A stretch of DNA of 64,000 nucleotides from Sphingopyxis sp. GW247-27LB (GCF_002277025.1 NZ_NIWD01000002.1:466241-530240); one strand, 5' to 3'; positions 18,527-27,214 are shown, counted from the first letter of the stretch. Notes: generated from the letters alone by a model not told the origin. Made by a program: numbers and translations.

Positions 18527-19192
18527 CTACAGGTCGATGGTGATCCGGATGCGGTCGGGCGATACGCCCGCGACGGCGGCGATCTGTGCCTTTGCGCGCT
18601 CGGTGGCGCTTCGCAGCGTTTCGCGCGATTCGATGCCGAGCAGATCGGCGCTCTGGACGCCGAGCAGCTTGGCCAGCGCTTCGATGCGTCCAGCCTTGGG
18701 CCGCGCCTTGTCCTGCTCCCAGGCCGAGATCGACGGTTCGCTGACGCCGAGTTCGGTCGCGACCTGTGACTGGGTAAGCCCCTGGGCCAGACGCAGGCGC
18801 TGCAAGCGCAGGCCGAAGCTTTCGAGCGTGGAGGCGGGGGCGTCGGGCTCGATCGGCGCGTCAGGGGTCGCGACACTCCGCAGGCTGGCGGCGCTGAGGG
18901 TGGCGGTCGAGACTGGCGTGTCGAATCGGCAGCCATAAAGCGGCCCGCTCGCCCAGATGATGCTGACCGACGTGGCGCCCGCATGCGGCAGTGCGATTTC
19001 GATTCGATCGCCGGGCTTCATGTCGGCGTCGGCCTCGATCAGAAGGCCGGTCGCCGAGATGTTGTGGACGAGCGCCTTGATTCCCGAACCGCTGGCCTTC
19101 GCGCCCTGCAGCAAAAGCCGCAGCCGCCGCCGCTCGCTCGAACGTGGATGCCCCGGTTGCGCCGTCTCTTCGATAAAAGCTGTCACTGCCAT
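18527..19192 (-). CDS. PilZ-XRE fusion transcription regulator
   Basis: 221 residues with two domains. Residues about 15-100 form a PilZ domain with both cyclic-di-GMP contact motifs: RSSER (RxxxR, R17/R21) and NISATG (N/DxSxxG, 44-49). A Pro/Ala-rich linker (105-122) leads to an XRE-type helix-turn-helix at about 125-180 (LRLAQGLTQSQVATELGV, then SEPSISAWEQDKARPKAGR). A short C-terminal helix and strand end in RIRITIDL. This is the architecture expected of a c-di-GMP-responsive DNA-binding protein. It is divergent from the pilus operon across 416 bp, so control of the pilus is a reasonable inference but not shown. Confidence 0.85.
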   Translation of the reverse strand: MAVTAFIEETAQPGHPRSSERRRLRLLLQGAKASGSGIKALVHNISATGLLIEADADMKPGDRIEIALPHAGATSVSIIWASGPLYGCRFDTPVSTATLSAASLRSVATPDAPIEPDAPASTLESFGLRLQRLRLAQGLTQSQVATELGVSEPSISAWEQDKARPKAGRIEALAKLLGVQSADLLGIESRETLRSATERAKAQIAAVAGVSPDRIRITIDL

Positions 19193-19608
19193 TCGCCGGA
19201 CAGTCGCGATCGGGGGTTAACGCTTGGTTAGTGCGTGCCCATTCCGTGCCGGCGATCGGACGGAACGAGCCTGTCCTGAGGTGCGCTGGGCCCTTTTGCC
19301 CGAGAGTCGTTCTCGTAAATAAATAGCTAAGGATCGGATGCGGACATCGAGTGGCGCGAAATCCCAGGGCTCACGACAGGGGCAATTGTCGCTTTTCCCG
19401 GCAAAAATATATATAACTAATTGATTTATATACATAATAATAAAGACATTTGGAACTGTGCCAGACCGGAACAGGGCTGCGGCAGAGAGGGCGTGTGCCC
19501 ACAATCTGATGGCAGTGGGATTGCCAATATAAATAAACTGTTTACCTTCGCTTTCGGACTACGGCGATTCTTCGTCCGCGGGGGCGGACACATGGGGGAT
19601 CGCCTGCC
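19193..19608. promoter_or_regulatory. AT-rich divergent intergenic region between pilZ-xre and the pilus operon
   Basis: 416 bases with no convincing gene. The part from about 19310 to 19450 and again 19520-19555 is far richer in A+T than the rest of the window (runs such as AAAAATATATATAACTAA and CCAATATAAATAAACTG). This is typical of a strong or silencer-bound promoter region. It carries the CtrA-like box described separately. No clear sigma-70 pair with correct spacing could be fixed by eye for the pilus operon. Confidence 0.6.
19216..19231 (-). promoter_or_regulatory. candidate CtrA box upstream of the PilZ-XRE gene
   Basis: On the minus strand the site reads CTAA, seven bases, then TTAAC, one mismatch from the alphaproteobacterial CtrA consensus TTAA-N7-TTAAC. 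It ends 24 bases before the ATG of the PilZ-XRE gene. Function inferred from the motif only. Confidence 0.4.
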
Positions 19609-20214
19609 GTGGCTCTTTCGGGCCGGCGGCGATTTGGGTGGGGATTTTCTTTGGCTGAGGCCTTTTGCCGGTTTCGGGCAGCGTGTTGCGTTGCCTTTGC
19701 GGGGTTGCTGGTTTCGACCACGGCCGCCGCTGCGGATGCGCCCGACAAGGCGGCCGCCAACGGGGGCGTGTCGCTCGACATCGTCCTGAACGGGCATATC
19801 ACGCCGAAATGCACCGTGGGCGGCGGCGACACCATCGATCTCGGTCAGTTGAATGTCGACAAGAATGTTTCGGCGCGCTTCGACGTCGCCTGCAACGTGC
19901 CCTTCGAAATGGTGTTCCGATCGTCGGAGGGCGGCATCGCCCATGTCAGCAAGCCGCAGGGCGAGGGCCCTTATGCGGGCATCGTGCCCTATCGCCTAGG
20001 CGTGAGGGTTCCGGGGCTGACGCCGGAGCCGGTGCAACTGCAGGCCGATTTCACGAGCGGACAGATGGTTGGCGGCGCGACGCTGAACAGCGGCGATGCG
20101 ATCGCCAAGGGCGGCGGAGAAATCACGCTGCAAACGGAAATGACGGCGGGCCGGGATCTGCTGGCCGGCGATTATGCGGATTCGATCACGATCGTGATCA
20201 ATCCGCGCGTCTAG
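19609..20214 (+). CDS. pilus subunit-like secreted protein (first of locus)
   Basis: 201 residues. A signal peptide (AACCVAFAGLLVSTTAAAA) is followed by an Ig-like fimbrial subunit pattern. A Cys in GHITPKCTVGGG pairs probably with one in FDVACNVPFEM, a strand segment follows the second Cys, and the tail DYADSITIVINPRV has the alternating pattern of a final beta-strand. The start is GTG at 19609 with GGGGGA about ten bases upstream. It resembles spore-coat-U/Csu-type subunits. Probably a minor or adaptor subunit. Confidence 0.65.
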   Translation: MALSGRRRFGWGFSLAEAFCRFRAACCVAFAGLLVSTTAAAADAPDKAAANGGVSLDIVLNGHITPKCTVGGGDTIDLGQLNVDKNVSARFDVACNVPFEMVFRSSEGGIAHVSKPQGEGPYAGIVPYRLGVRVPGLTPEPVQLQADFTSGQMVGGATLNSGDAIAKGGGEITLQTEMTAGRDLLAGDYADSITIVINPRV

Positions 20215-20285
20215 GAATGCTGACCGCGAAGGTCAGCAGGGTCGTAGTGAGTAGTAAGTAACTGAGTAGAAAAGGGAGTTAAGTA

Positions 20286-20936
20286 ATGAAAATTTCTCAT
20301 CTTATGATCGCGGGTGCGGTTGCCGCGCTGAGCAGCACCGCCGTTTCGGCGCAGACCACGCCGGCGAATGCCGTCTACGAGCCGGGCGGGAACGCCAACA
20401 TCGGAAACGCGTCTTCGTCGGTAGACGCGGATTTCACCATCACCGGCAATGTCAGCCCGGCGTGCGTCCTCGGCGCGGGCGGCGACCTGCGCGATCTCGA
20501 CATGGGCAGCATCGGCATCTACGCCGACGCGACCAGCTCGGTGGAAAACGTGTTCACCTCGGTCGGTGAATCGGATGCCCACACCCGCACCAACCTCGCG
20601 GGTTGCAACACCAAGAACCGGATGACGATCACCAAGACCAACGGTTCCGAGGGCCTCGTCAACGCGGGCGCGGCGGACGGCGGTTATGACGGCAATGTCT
20701 TCCAGAAGAACATTCCGTACACGGTCATGGCTCGCTACACCGCCGGTGCGGTCGGCACCACCACCGCTTCGCTCGCCAACCAGATCACGGTCCTTCCGAA
20801 CGACGATTCGGAATCGCGCGAGCATGGGGCCTGGAAGTCGGCCCCTGCGTTCAAGGTCACCCTGACCGATCCGACGAAGGCGCTGGTTGCCGGCACCTAC
20901 ACGGACACGGTGACGGTGGTGCTCGAAGCCATCTAA
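20286..20936 (+). CDS. probable major pilus subunit
   Basis: 216 residues with a signal peptide cleaved after VSAQ (23). Two Cys (C60 in NVSPACVLG and C107 in LAGCNTKN) are placed as in chaperone-usher pilins, and the C-terminus ends in the strand YTDTVTVVLEAI. It shares the G.I.P.C..G pattern with the preceding subunit. A stable hairpin lies 11 bases downstream, as often found after the most abundant subunit of pilus operons, which supports the major-subunit call. Confidence 0.72.
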   Translation: MKISHLMIAGAVAALSSTAVSAQTTPANAVYEPGGNANIGNASSSVDADFTITGNVSPACVLGAGGDLRDLDMGSIGIYADATSSVENVFTSVGESDAHTRTNLAGCNTKNRMTITKTNGSEGLVNAGAADGGYDGNVFQKNIPYTVMARYTAGAVGTTTASLANQITVLPNDDSESREHGAWKSAPAFKVTLTDPTKALVAGTYTDTVTVVLEAI

Positions 20937-20947
20937 ACGGCAAGACT

Positions 20948-20984
20948 GAGTATCGCGGGGAACGGGTTGTTCCCCGCGATACTC
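20948..20984 (+). promoter_or_regulatory. 16-bp perfect hairpin between pilin and chaperone genes
   Basis: GAGTATCGCGGGGAAC, loop GGGTT, then the exact reverse complement. No T-run follows, so it is more likely an mRNA-stabilising or partial attenuator structure than a full terminator. It probably sets the ratio of pilin to chaperone and usher message. Confidence 0.65.
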
Positions 20985-21050
20985 GCATATCGGGGGCAGG
21001 GGGAAGCGCTACGGCGCGAACGCCATCGACCGCTCCCGGGCGAGGGACGA

Positions 21051-21902
21051 ATGGCGAAATTTCGGTTTGCTGGCCTCTTGGGGAAACTGCGCCTCGGCGC
21101 GGTATTGTTGTTTCTGGGCATCCTTGCCTCGACTTCGGCGCTGGCGATGCGCGTTTCGCCGATGGTGTCCGAATTGACGACATCGGGCGCGGGCGCGGTC
21201 GCGCGCATCGAGGTCGGCAATGTCGGCAGCGCGTCGATGCCGTTCGAGACCAGGATCACGCGCATCGATTTCGACGAGAACGGAAAGCTTGTCGAAACGC
21301 CCGCCGATGAGGACTTCATCGTCTTCCCGCCGCAAGGTCTGGTTCCGGTTTCGGGCCGTCAGGTCATCCGTGCGCAATGGATCGGCCGCCCCGACATCCC
21401 GACCTCGCAGGCTTATTATCTGTGGGTCCGCCAGTTGCCGGTCGAAACCAACCCGCAGAAGATTCAGGGGACCGATGCAGCGGTCTCCATCGATATTCTC
21501 TATACCATGAAGGCGCTGATCGTCGTCGCGCCGCCGGGGGCGAAACCCGATGTGGAAGTGGTGTCGCTGACGCCGGAGATGATCGTGCCTCCCGCGCTCG
21601 AGGGCGAGGCCGCGACCCAGGGCGAGGGGGCCGCCCCGCCGGGCGCCGAGCCCCGCCCGGGGCTGAAGGTCGTGGTGACGAACAAGGGCAATCGCTATGC
21701 GCTGATGAGCGGCGCGAAATGGGTTGTCTCCGGCACCGATACCAGCGGCAAGCCGTTCGAGCGGACCTATAGCAATGAGGAAGTCGCGACGCTGCTTGGC
21801 GTCGGCTATCTCGCTCCTGGCGGCGGCAAGCGCATTTTCGAGATTCCGACCGGCGTGGCGCTCGATCCCGCCAAGCCGCTGACGATGCGATTCATTCGGT
21901 GA
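21051..21902 (+). CDS. periplasmic pilus chaperone (PapD-like)
   Basis: 283 residues. A signal peptide ends near LASTSALA and the first Ig domain starts MRVSPMVSELTTSG. The chaperone pattern PPQGLVPVSGRQVIRAQW follows, with the subunit-binding Arg around residue 103, then AYYLWVRQLPVE. Between the expected strands of the second domain lies an Ala/Glu/Pro/Gly-rich insert (about residues 178-203) that standard chaperones lack. The ATG at 21051 has GGGCGAGGGA upstream. The stop overlaps the usher GTG by 4 bases. Confidence 0.85.
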   Translation: MAKFRFAGLLGKLRLGAVLLFLGILASTSALAMRVSPMVSELTTSGAGAVARIEVGNVGSASMPFETRITRIDFDENGKLVETPADEDFIVFPPQGLVPVSGRQVIRAQWIGRPDIPTSQAYYLWVRQLPVETNPQKIQGTDAAVSIDILYTMKALIVVAPPGAKPDVEVVSLTPEMIVPPALEGEAATQGEGAAPPGAEPRPGLKVVVTNKGNRYALMSGAKWVVSGTDTSGKPFERTYSNEEVATLLGVGYLAPGGGKRIFEIPTGVALDPAKPLTMRFIR

Positions 21903-24445
21903 GACGCTGGCTTCGTGTCGCCGGCAGCGCGGTCGCCATCGGCGCCGGCCTTTGGGCGGCCACCAGCGCGTGGGCGTTTGAAGACCCCGGGGCCGGGACC
22001 GGTGCGACGAACATCGCCCCCGCGCCGGACACCCCGTCGCCGGCCGCGCCGCGGGTCGACATCAATCCCTATGATCGCGATGTGGACATCACCGCGCCGT
22101 TGCAGTTCAACCGGCGGATATTGGGCGAACTGCCGGTCCTGCTGACCCGCGACGACCGTTTCATGGTGGGCTCCGAAGGGTTTCTGGCGCTGATCGGGCC
22201 TTTGCTCACCCCCGAAGCGAATGCCGAGCTGACCGCGCTGCTCGACGGCAAGCAGCGCTTCCTGCCCGAGGAAATCGCACCGAGCGGAATCCGGCTCGAC
22301 TATGATCCGCAACAGCTCGCGGTGCTCGTGCTCAAGATCGCGCCCGAAAAACGGTCGGTCGAGATCCTCTATCAGCGCGGGGAACCCGAAGCGCCGGGCG
22401 CCGCGCCCGAGCCGTTCAGCGCCTATCTGAACGTCAACACGATCGTGTCGCGATTGTCCGGCGCGGGCGGCGTCCGCACGCCCGAACTCTATCTGAACGG
22501 CGCCATTCGATACAATGGCCTGGTCTTCGAGGCCGACGCCCAGGCGCGCAGCGATTTTGCGACCGGCGATTACAAGTTCGAGCGGCGCTACGCGCGACTG
22601 GTTTACGATCAGCCCGAACAATATCGGCGCTGGTTCCTCGGCGACCTCGATCCCGAAACGCGCGGGCGCCAGGGCTTCATCAACATGGGCGGCATCGGCG
22701 TGGTGCGGCAACGGCGCCGTTTCGACGCGTTCCGCAGTAATATTCTGTCCGGCGGGCGGCAACTGGTGCTGCAGGAGCAATCGACGGTTCGCGTCATTCG
22801 CAACGGCATCTACCAGCGCGAATTCATCCTCGACCCTGGTCAATATGATGTTTCGAACCTGCCGCTCGACACCGGCAGCAACAACATCCAGATCGAGATC
22901 GAGGGCATTTCGGGCAACCGGCGAACGGTCGACTACCAGGCCTATCTCGACACTATCGATATCGAGCCGGGCGATTATGAATATGGGGCCTATATCGGCT
23001 TCCTTGACGAGGGTGGTTTCGGCAATCCAGATTATTCCGGAAAAAAGCCTGTGTTTACCGGGTTTTGGCGAAAGGCATTCCTGAATCGTCCGGCGATCGG
23101 CATCGGCACGCAAATTTCCGAAGATGTGCAGAACGTGACCGCGCAGACGCAGTTCATTCTGCCGAACAGCGGCCTGCTTCGCATCGACGTCGGGGCCAGT
23201 CACGGTAAAACCGGCCAGGGCTTCGCGACCACATTCGGCTATGAACAGATCGTCGGCGGCACGACGGGTTACGACACCGTGACCGTCGTAGCCGACTATA
23301 CGTCTTCGCACTACGCGACCGTGGGCGGCATCGTCGGGGTCAACCCCATCTCGTGGAACCTCAACGCCGCCTATACCAAGCGTTTCTCGACGAAATTGTT
23401 CGCGACCACCAACGTCTCATACCGAAAGAGCCGGAGCCCGCTGCTCCGCGACGCCTACAGCATCGGTTCGACCGCCAATTATCGTTTCGACCGGCAGTGG
23501 TCGCTGCAGTTCGGCGTCGAATATAGCCGGACGAGCTTTTCGAGCAGTTTCGGCCGCACAGGCGGGTTCGGGGCGAGCATCGGTCTGGTCTGGCAGCCGG
23601 GCTATAACCGCCGTGCCGAGGCGCGTTACAATTCGGTCCGCAATGCCGCGAGCGCACGCTATCAGCAGACGGCCGAGAACCGTGCCGGCTCCTTCGGCTA
23701 TGCGGTAGCCTCCAACTACGACGATGGCGCGACCTCGGTCAGTGGTCAGCTCGACTATGTCGGCAACCGGTTCGACGCAAATCTGTCGCACACGGCGTTC
23801 GGGGATGGTTTCGACAGCATCGGCGACAGCCAGCTCACCACGCTGCGCATCGGCAGTTCGATTTCCTATGTCGGCGGGCGTGTCGCCATCGGTCGCACGA
23901 TCGACGACAGCTTCGCCCTCGTCTATCCCCACGATACGCTGAAGGGGCGTCCCGTGATCGTCGGCGACCGGCTGGAGGATGGCGCCTATACGAGCAAGAG
24001 CGGCGCTTTGGGGCCGGCGGTGCAGAATTCGCTCACCGCCTTCTTCAACCAGTCGATCCGCTATGATGTCGTCGATCCGCCGCTCGGATATGACGTGGGC
24101 GAAGGCGTCAAGCGCGTGCGACCGGCCTACAAGAGCGGCTATGTCATCGAAGTCGGCAGCGCCGCCTTCGTCAGCGCCGTCGGCACATTGAAAGGGGTCG
24201 ATGGCCAGCCGCTCAAGCTGGTCAGCGGCATATTGCGCCGCGCGGACGCGCCCGAGGCCGAAGGCGAACCCTTCTTCACCAACACGGCCGGCAGGTTTGC
24301 CGCGGCCAAGCTGGAACCGGGCGTGAAATATTCGGTGCAATTCTATTCGGGCGGCTTCGAAGGATTCGGTTTCCGGGTGCCCGAGGATAATGAAGGACTT
24401 TTGGACCTCGGCGTGATCGAGGTCAGGCGCAAGGAAGGCCAATGA
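21899..24445 (+). CDS. outer-membrane pilus usher
   Basis: 848 residues starting at GTG. After a signal peptide, an Ala/Pro linker leads to an N-terminal domain with YDRDVDITAPLQFNRRILGE. The barrel part is Tyr/Arg/Gly-rich with motifs such as FEADAQARSDFATGDYKFERRY and DVSNLPLDTGSNNIQIEIEG, typical of PapC/FimD-like ushers of the alternative or archaic classes. The C-terminal part has the expected small Ig-like fold (AGRFAAAKLEPGVKYSVQFY). It exports and polymerises the subunits encoded beside it. The class cannot be fixed by eye. Confidence 0.85.
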   Translation: MRRWLRVAGSAVAIGAGLWAATSAWAFEDPGAGTGATNIAPAPDTPSPAAPRVDINPYDRDVDITAPLQFNRRILGELPVLLTRDDRFMVGSEGFLALIGPLLTPEANAELTALLDGKQRFLPEEIAPSGIRLDYDPQQLAVLVLKIAPEKRSVEILYQRGEPEAPGAAPEPFSAYLNVNTIVSRLSGAGGVRTPELYLNGAIRYNGLVFEADAQARSDFATGDYKFERRYARLVYDQPEQYRRWFLGDLDPETRGRQGFINMGGIGVVRQRRRFDAFRSNILSGGRQLVLQEQSTVRVIRNGIYQREFILDPGQYDVSNLPLDTGSNNIQIEIEGISGNRRTVDYQAYLDTIDIEPGDYEYGAYIGFLDEGGFGNPDYSGKKPVFTGFWRKAFLNRPAIGIGTQISEDVQNVTAQTQFILPNSGLLRIDVGASHGKTGQGFATTFGYEQIVGGTTGYDTVTVVADYTSSHYATVGGIVGVNPISWNLNAAYTKRFSTKLFATTNVSYRKSRSPLLRDAYSIGSTANYRFDRQWSLQFGVEYSRTSFSSSFGRTGGFGASIGLVWQPGYNRRAEARYNSVRNAASARYQQTAENRAGSFGYAVASNYDDGATSVSGQLDYVGNRFDANLSHTAFGDGFDSIGDSQLTTLRIGSSISYVGGRVAIGRTIDDSFALVYPHDTLKGRPVIVGDRLEDGAYTSKSGALGPAVQNSLTAFFNQSIRYDVVDPPLGYDVGEGVKRVRPAYKSGYVIEVGSAAFVSAVGTLKGVDGQPLKLVSGILRRADAPEAEGEPFFTNTAGRFAAAKLEPGVKYSVQFYSGGFEGFGFRVPEDNEGLLDLGVIEVRRKEGQ

Positions 24446-24446
24446 T

Positions 24447-25358
24447 ATGATTGTTCGGGGCACCTCTTGGGCGCGTTGGCCGTATCTTTGCGCGGCGGCT
24501 TTCGGACTCGCCGCCGCCCCTTCGGCGGCCCAGGCCGCGTGCGTCCTCTCGATCGAGCCGGCGCAGGATGAACTCCTCATCCGTCACAATGTGCTCGAAC
24601 CGGGCGCGGCATATGGAACGATCGAGCTTAACATCGTCAACCGCGGCGACAGCGAGTGCATCGGGCAACTCGGTGCGTCGCTGCGCGGCGAACAATATGG
24701 GTTCCGATCCGGCAGCAGCGCGCCATCGATCCTTTATCAGCTGGTCGATGAAAAGAGCCGCAGCGACATCACGCCGCGTACCGGGCGGAATCTCGATCGT
24801 GCGGGCGGACGAATGCTGCACCTCGCGCCGGGCGAACGGAGCCTCGAGGTCATCTCGGTCACCGCGCTTCCCGACGAGGCAACCTCACAGGGCCGCTATG
24901 TTCAATCGCTCGACCTGACGGTGACCGATGCGAGCGGCATGTCGCTGGCGGCGGCGCCTCTGACGCTAGGCCTCGACATCGTCTCCGCCGCGCTGATCGG
25001 AGTGAAGGGCGAGGTTTCGCGCGTGCGCGGCGGCCTTTCGGTCGACCTCGGCGAGCTCGAGCCGGGCGAGCGAAAGCTGCCGGTGACGCTCTATGTGGTG
25101 TCGACCGGCGCCTATCGCGTCTCGGTGTCGTCACTGAACCTGGGTCGGCTCAAGCATGTGGGTTCGCAATGGTATGTCAGCTATCGCATGTGGCTCGGCG
25201 GCCAGAGCCTCGACCTGTCGGCGCTCGACGGGTTCGATGTCACGTCGGATCGCTGGCATTTCGACGATTATCCGGTGCGGATCGAAATCGGCGAAACCGA
25301 AGGGAAGCGCGCGGGCAATTACAGCGACCGCGTGATGCTGACCGTCGCCGCGCTATAG
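24447..25358 (+). CDS. pilus tip or adhesin-like subunit
   Basis: 303 residues, signal peptide ending PSAAQAA. The N-terminal half starts CVLSIEPAQDELL and has a second Cys (SECIGQL); the second half has LYVVSTGAYRVSVSSLNLGRL and WYVSYRMWLGGQSLDLS, a pattern seen in spore-coat-U-type pilins. Its size and position as the last gene after the usher match the two-domain tip proteins of archaic and alternative chaperone-usher operons. It starts one base after the usher stop and converges with the next gene with no gap. Confidence 0.65.
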   Translation: MIVRGTSWARWPYLCAAAFGLAAAPSAAQAACVLSIEPAQDELLIRHNVLEPGAAYGTIELNIVNRGDSECIGQLGASLRGEQYGFRSGSSAPSILYQLVDEKSRSDITPRTGRNLDRAGGRMLHLAPGERSLEVISVTALPDEATSQGRYVQSLDLTVTDASGMSLAAAPLTLGLDIVSAALIGVKGEVSRVRGGLSVDLGELEPGERKLPVTLYVVSTGAYRVSVSSLNLGRLKHVGSQWYVSYRMWLGGQSLDLSALDGFDVTSDRWHFDDYPVRIEIGETEGKRAGNYSDRVMLTVAAL

Positions 25359-25778
25359 TCAGATGGGCTGAATCGTCAGCGACAGGGTCAGCGGCGCTTC
25401 GAGGCGCACTTCGTCGAACCGATAGACGACCTGCTGGATTCGCGGACCATGGGCGCGGTGCACTTCCTGCTCGCCGGCCGATGAAAGGTCGAACATCCGA
25501 TCGCCATAGATCAGGCGCGCGTGCTCGGACGGATCGAGCGGGCGGTACATCGCCGACACGACATAGCCCGACGCGCTGTTGCACGCTTCGGTCACGCGTC
25601 CGTCCGCCGGACTCATCGCGTCCGCCTCCACGGCATGGTCGACCCAGCAGGCCATCGGCACGGTGGCCGAAATCTGGAAGGTCCCGGCCGCCTGCGACCC
25701 CGCCATTGCCGGTGCCGAAACGAGCGCTGCGGCCGCGCAACCGATGGCGGCCATGGTTCGGATCGCTGTCGTTGGCAT
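25359..25778 (-). CDS. small secreted pilin-like protein, convergent with the pilus operon
   Basis: 139 residues with a signal peptide ending APAMA and two Cys (PMACWVDH, TEACNSAS). The segment SGYVVSAMYRPLDPSEHARLIYG and a last strand LEAPLTLSLTIQPI resemble the pilin-type subunits of the adjacent locus. It is transcribed on its own toward the operon, stop to stop. It may be an extra subunit expressed under different control. ATG 25778 chosen because the signal peptide follows it. Confidence 0.55.
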   Translation of the reverse strand: MPTTAIRTMAAIGCAAAALVSAPAMAGSQAAGTFQISATVPMACWVDHAVEADAMSPADGRVTEACNSASGYVVSAMYRPLDPSEHARLIYGDRMFDLSSAGEQEVHRAHGPRIQQVVYRFDEVRLEAPLTLSLTIQPI

Positions 25779-25977
25779 AGTGAAAGCCCCTACATCTACG
25801 GCTGCCCTCTTAAGGCCCAACCGTTAAGGGGCTGATGTGGAGGTATGGTTAACGTGTCGGACTATTGACAGGCGGGCCGCGTCGCGGCGGCCGGTGGGGC
25901 GGCCGCGGCGATGATGCTCCGCGCAAGCGCTCCTTCCCATGCGATTTCGTTCGGTAGGGGGGCGATATATTATTGTA

Positions 25978-25997
25978 ATTGATAATCGTTCGCGATA
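25978..25997 (+). promoter_or_regulatory. Fur-like box upstream of the PepSY operon
   Basis: ATTGATAATCGTTCGCGATA, an imperfect dyad (GATAAT ... GCGAT) like alphaproteobacterial Fur sites. It lies 35 bases before the ATG of the PepSY gene. A 19/20 identical copy sits at 32911-32930 upstream of the siderophore receptor, which is the main support for a shared iron regulator. Confidence 0.65.
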
Positions 25998-26032
25998 GTG
26001 GCGGGTCATCCTTTCCTCGACCAGACCATCCG

Positions 26033-26674
26033 ATGCACGCACCCACTTCCCCGCGACGGGCGCAGAAAAAGAGCCGGAAAGCCTTCTGGCTGAAACAGCT
26101 CCACATGTGGCACTGGATGAGTTCGGCCGTCAGCCTGATCGGGCTCCTGCTGTTCGCGATCACGGGTTTCACGCTCAATCATGCCGCCGACATCGAGGGA
26201 CGGCCGGTGGTCGCCGAACGGACGGTGCAATTGCCGGCGGCGCTTCTCCGCGAGATCGCGGCCGGACCAACCGAAGGGAAGGCGCGCCTGCCGCACCCCG
26301 TCGTCGCATGGGTCGAGCGGACGCTGCCGGTGCGGGCGTCGGCCGAAGCCGAGTGGTCGGCCGACGAGGTCTATCTGCCGGCGCCGCGTCCGGGTGGCGA
26401 CGCCTGGGTCGCGATCGACCGGGCGAGCGGCGCGGTGACGGCCGAGGTCACCGATCGCGGCTGGATTTCCTATCTCAACGATCTCCACAAGGGCCGCAAT
26501 TCGGGTTCGGCGTGGAGTCTGTTCATCGACGTCTTCGCCGGCGCCTGCCTGATCTTCGCGCTGACCGGGCTTCTGCTGCTCCAGCTTCACGCGGCGAAGC
26601 GCAAGAGCACCTGGCCGCTCGTCGCCTCCGGGCTCGTCATCCCGGCCGCGCTCGCCATTATTTTCATCCATTAG
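26033..26674 (+). CDS. PepSY-type transmembrane protein
   Basis: 213 residues. One transmembrane helix lies near the N-terminus (AVSLIGLLLFAITGFTLNH) and two near the C-terminus (FIDVFAGACLIFALTGLLLLQ, LVASGLVIPAALAIIFI), around a periplasmic region of about 110 residues. His residues at membrane faces (LHMWHW, LNHA, LHKG, LQLHAAK) could bind heme, as in PepSY-TM reductases. The family is linked to periplasmic electron transfer and ferric-siderophore reduction. First gene of a four-gene operon, 9 bases before the DUF2271 gene. Confidence 0.8.
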   Translation: MHAPTSPRRAQKKSRKAFWLKQLHMWHWMSSAVSLIGLLLFAITGFTLNHAADIEGRPVVAERTVQLPAALLREIAAGPTEGKARLPHPVVAWVERTLPVRASAEAEWSADEVYLPAPRPGGDAWVAIDRASGAVTAEVTDRGWISYLNDLHKGRNSGSAWSLFIDVFAGACLIFALTGLLLLQLHAAKRKSTWPLVASGLVIPAALAIIFIH

Positions 26675-26683
26675 GAGATCCGC

Positions 26684-27214
26684 ATGCAGCCTCTCTCTCT
26701 CACCGCCCTGACCGGTCTCACGCTCGGCCTCGGCTGCACGCTCGCCGCCCCCGTGCTCGCGGCCGAACCCGCGACGATGGACGTCACGGTCGCGATCCCG
26801 CGGCTCAAGGTCGCCGAATATCATCGGCCCTATGTGGCGATCTGGGTCGAGAAAGCGGGGGCTTCGGCGAAGACCGTCGCGGTCTGGTACGACCATGACA
26901 TGAAGAACAACGAGGGGACGAAATGGCTCCGCGACGTACGCCAATGGTGGCGCGCGTCGGGCCGCTCGCTGCGCTTTCCCGCCAACGGCATCACCGGCGC
27001 GACGCGCGCGCCGGGGACGCACAAGATATCCTTCTCGCGCGCGCAACTCGGGGCGATGGCGCCCGGCCAATATACGCTGGTGGTCGAAGCCGCGCGCGAG
27101 GTCGGCGGGCGCGAATTGCTGCGCATCCCGTTCGTGTGGCCGGGCAAGTCGGGCGCCGGAGGGCGCGCCGCGGGCAAGACAGAGCTCGGCGCCGTCTCCA
27201 TTTCCTTCCGCTGA
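26684..27214 (+). CDS. periplasmic DUF2271 protein with flavinylation-like motif
   Basis: 176 residues, signal peptide ending APVLA. The mature domain has YVAIWVEKAGASAKTVAVWYD and WLRDVRQWWRASG, as in DUF2271. Residues 101-107 read NGITGAT, very close to the ApbE-recognised motif Dxx(S/T)GAT; Thr107 would be the FMN attachment site. The presence of an ApbE gene two genes downstream agrees. It is likely a periplasmic flavin electron carrier working with the PepSY membrane protein (inference). Confidence 0.8.
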   Translation: MQPLSLTALTGLTLGLGCTLAAPVLAAEPATMDVTVAIPRLKVAEYHRPYVAIWVEKAGASAKTVAVWYDHDMKNNEGTKWLRDVRQWWRASGRSLRFPANGITGATRAPGTHKISFSRAQLGAMAPGQYTLVVEAAREVGGRELLRIPFVWPGKSGAGGRAAGKTELGAVSISFR

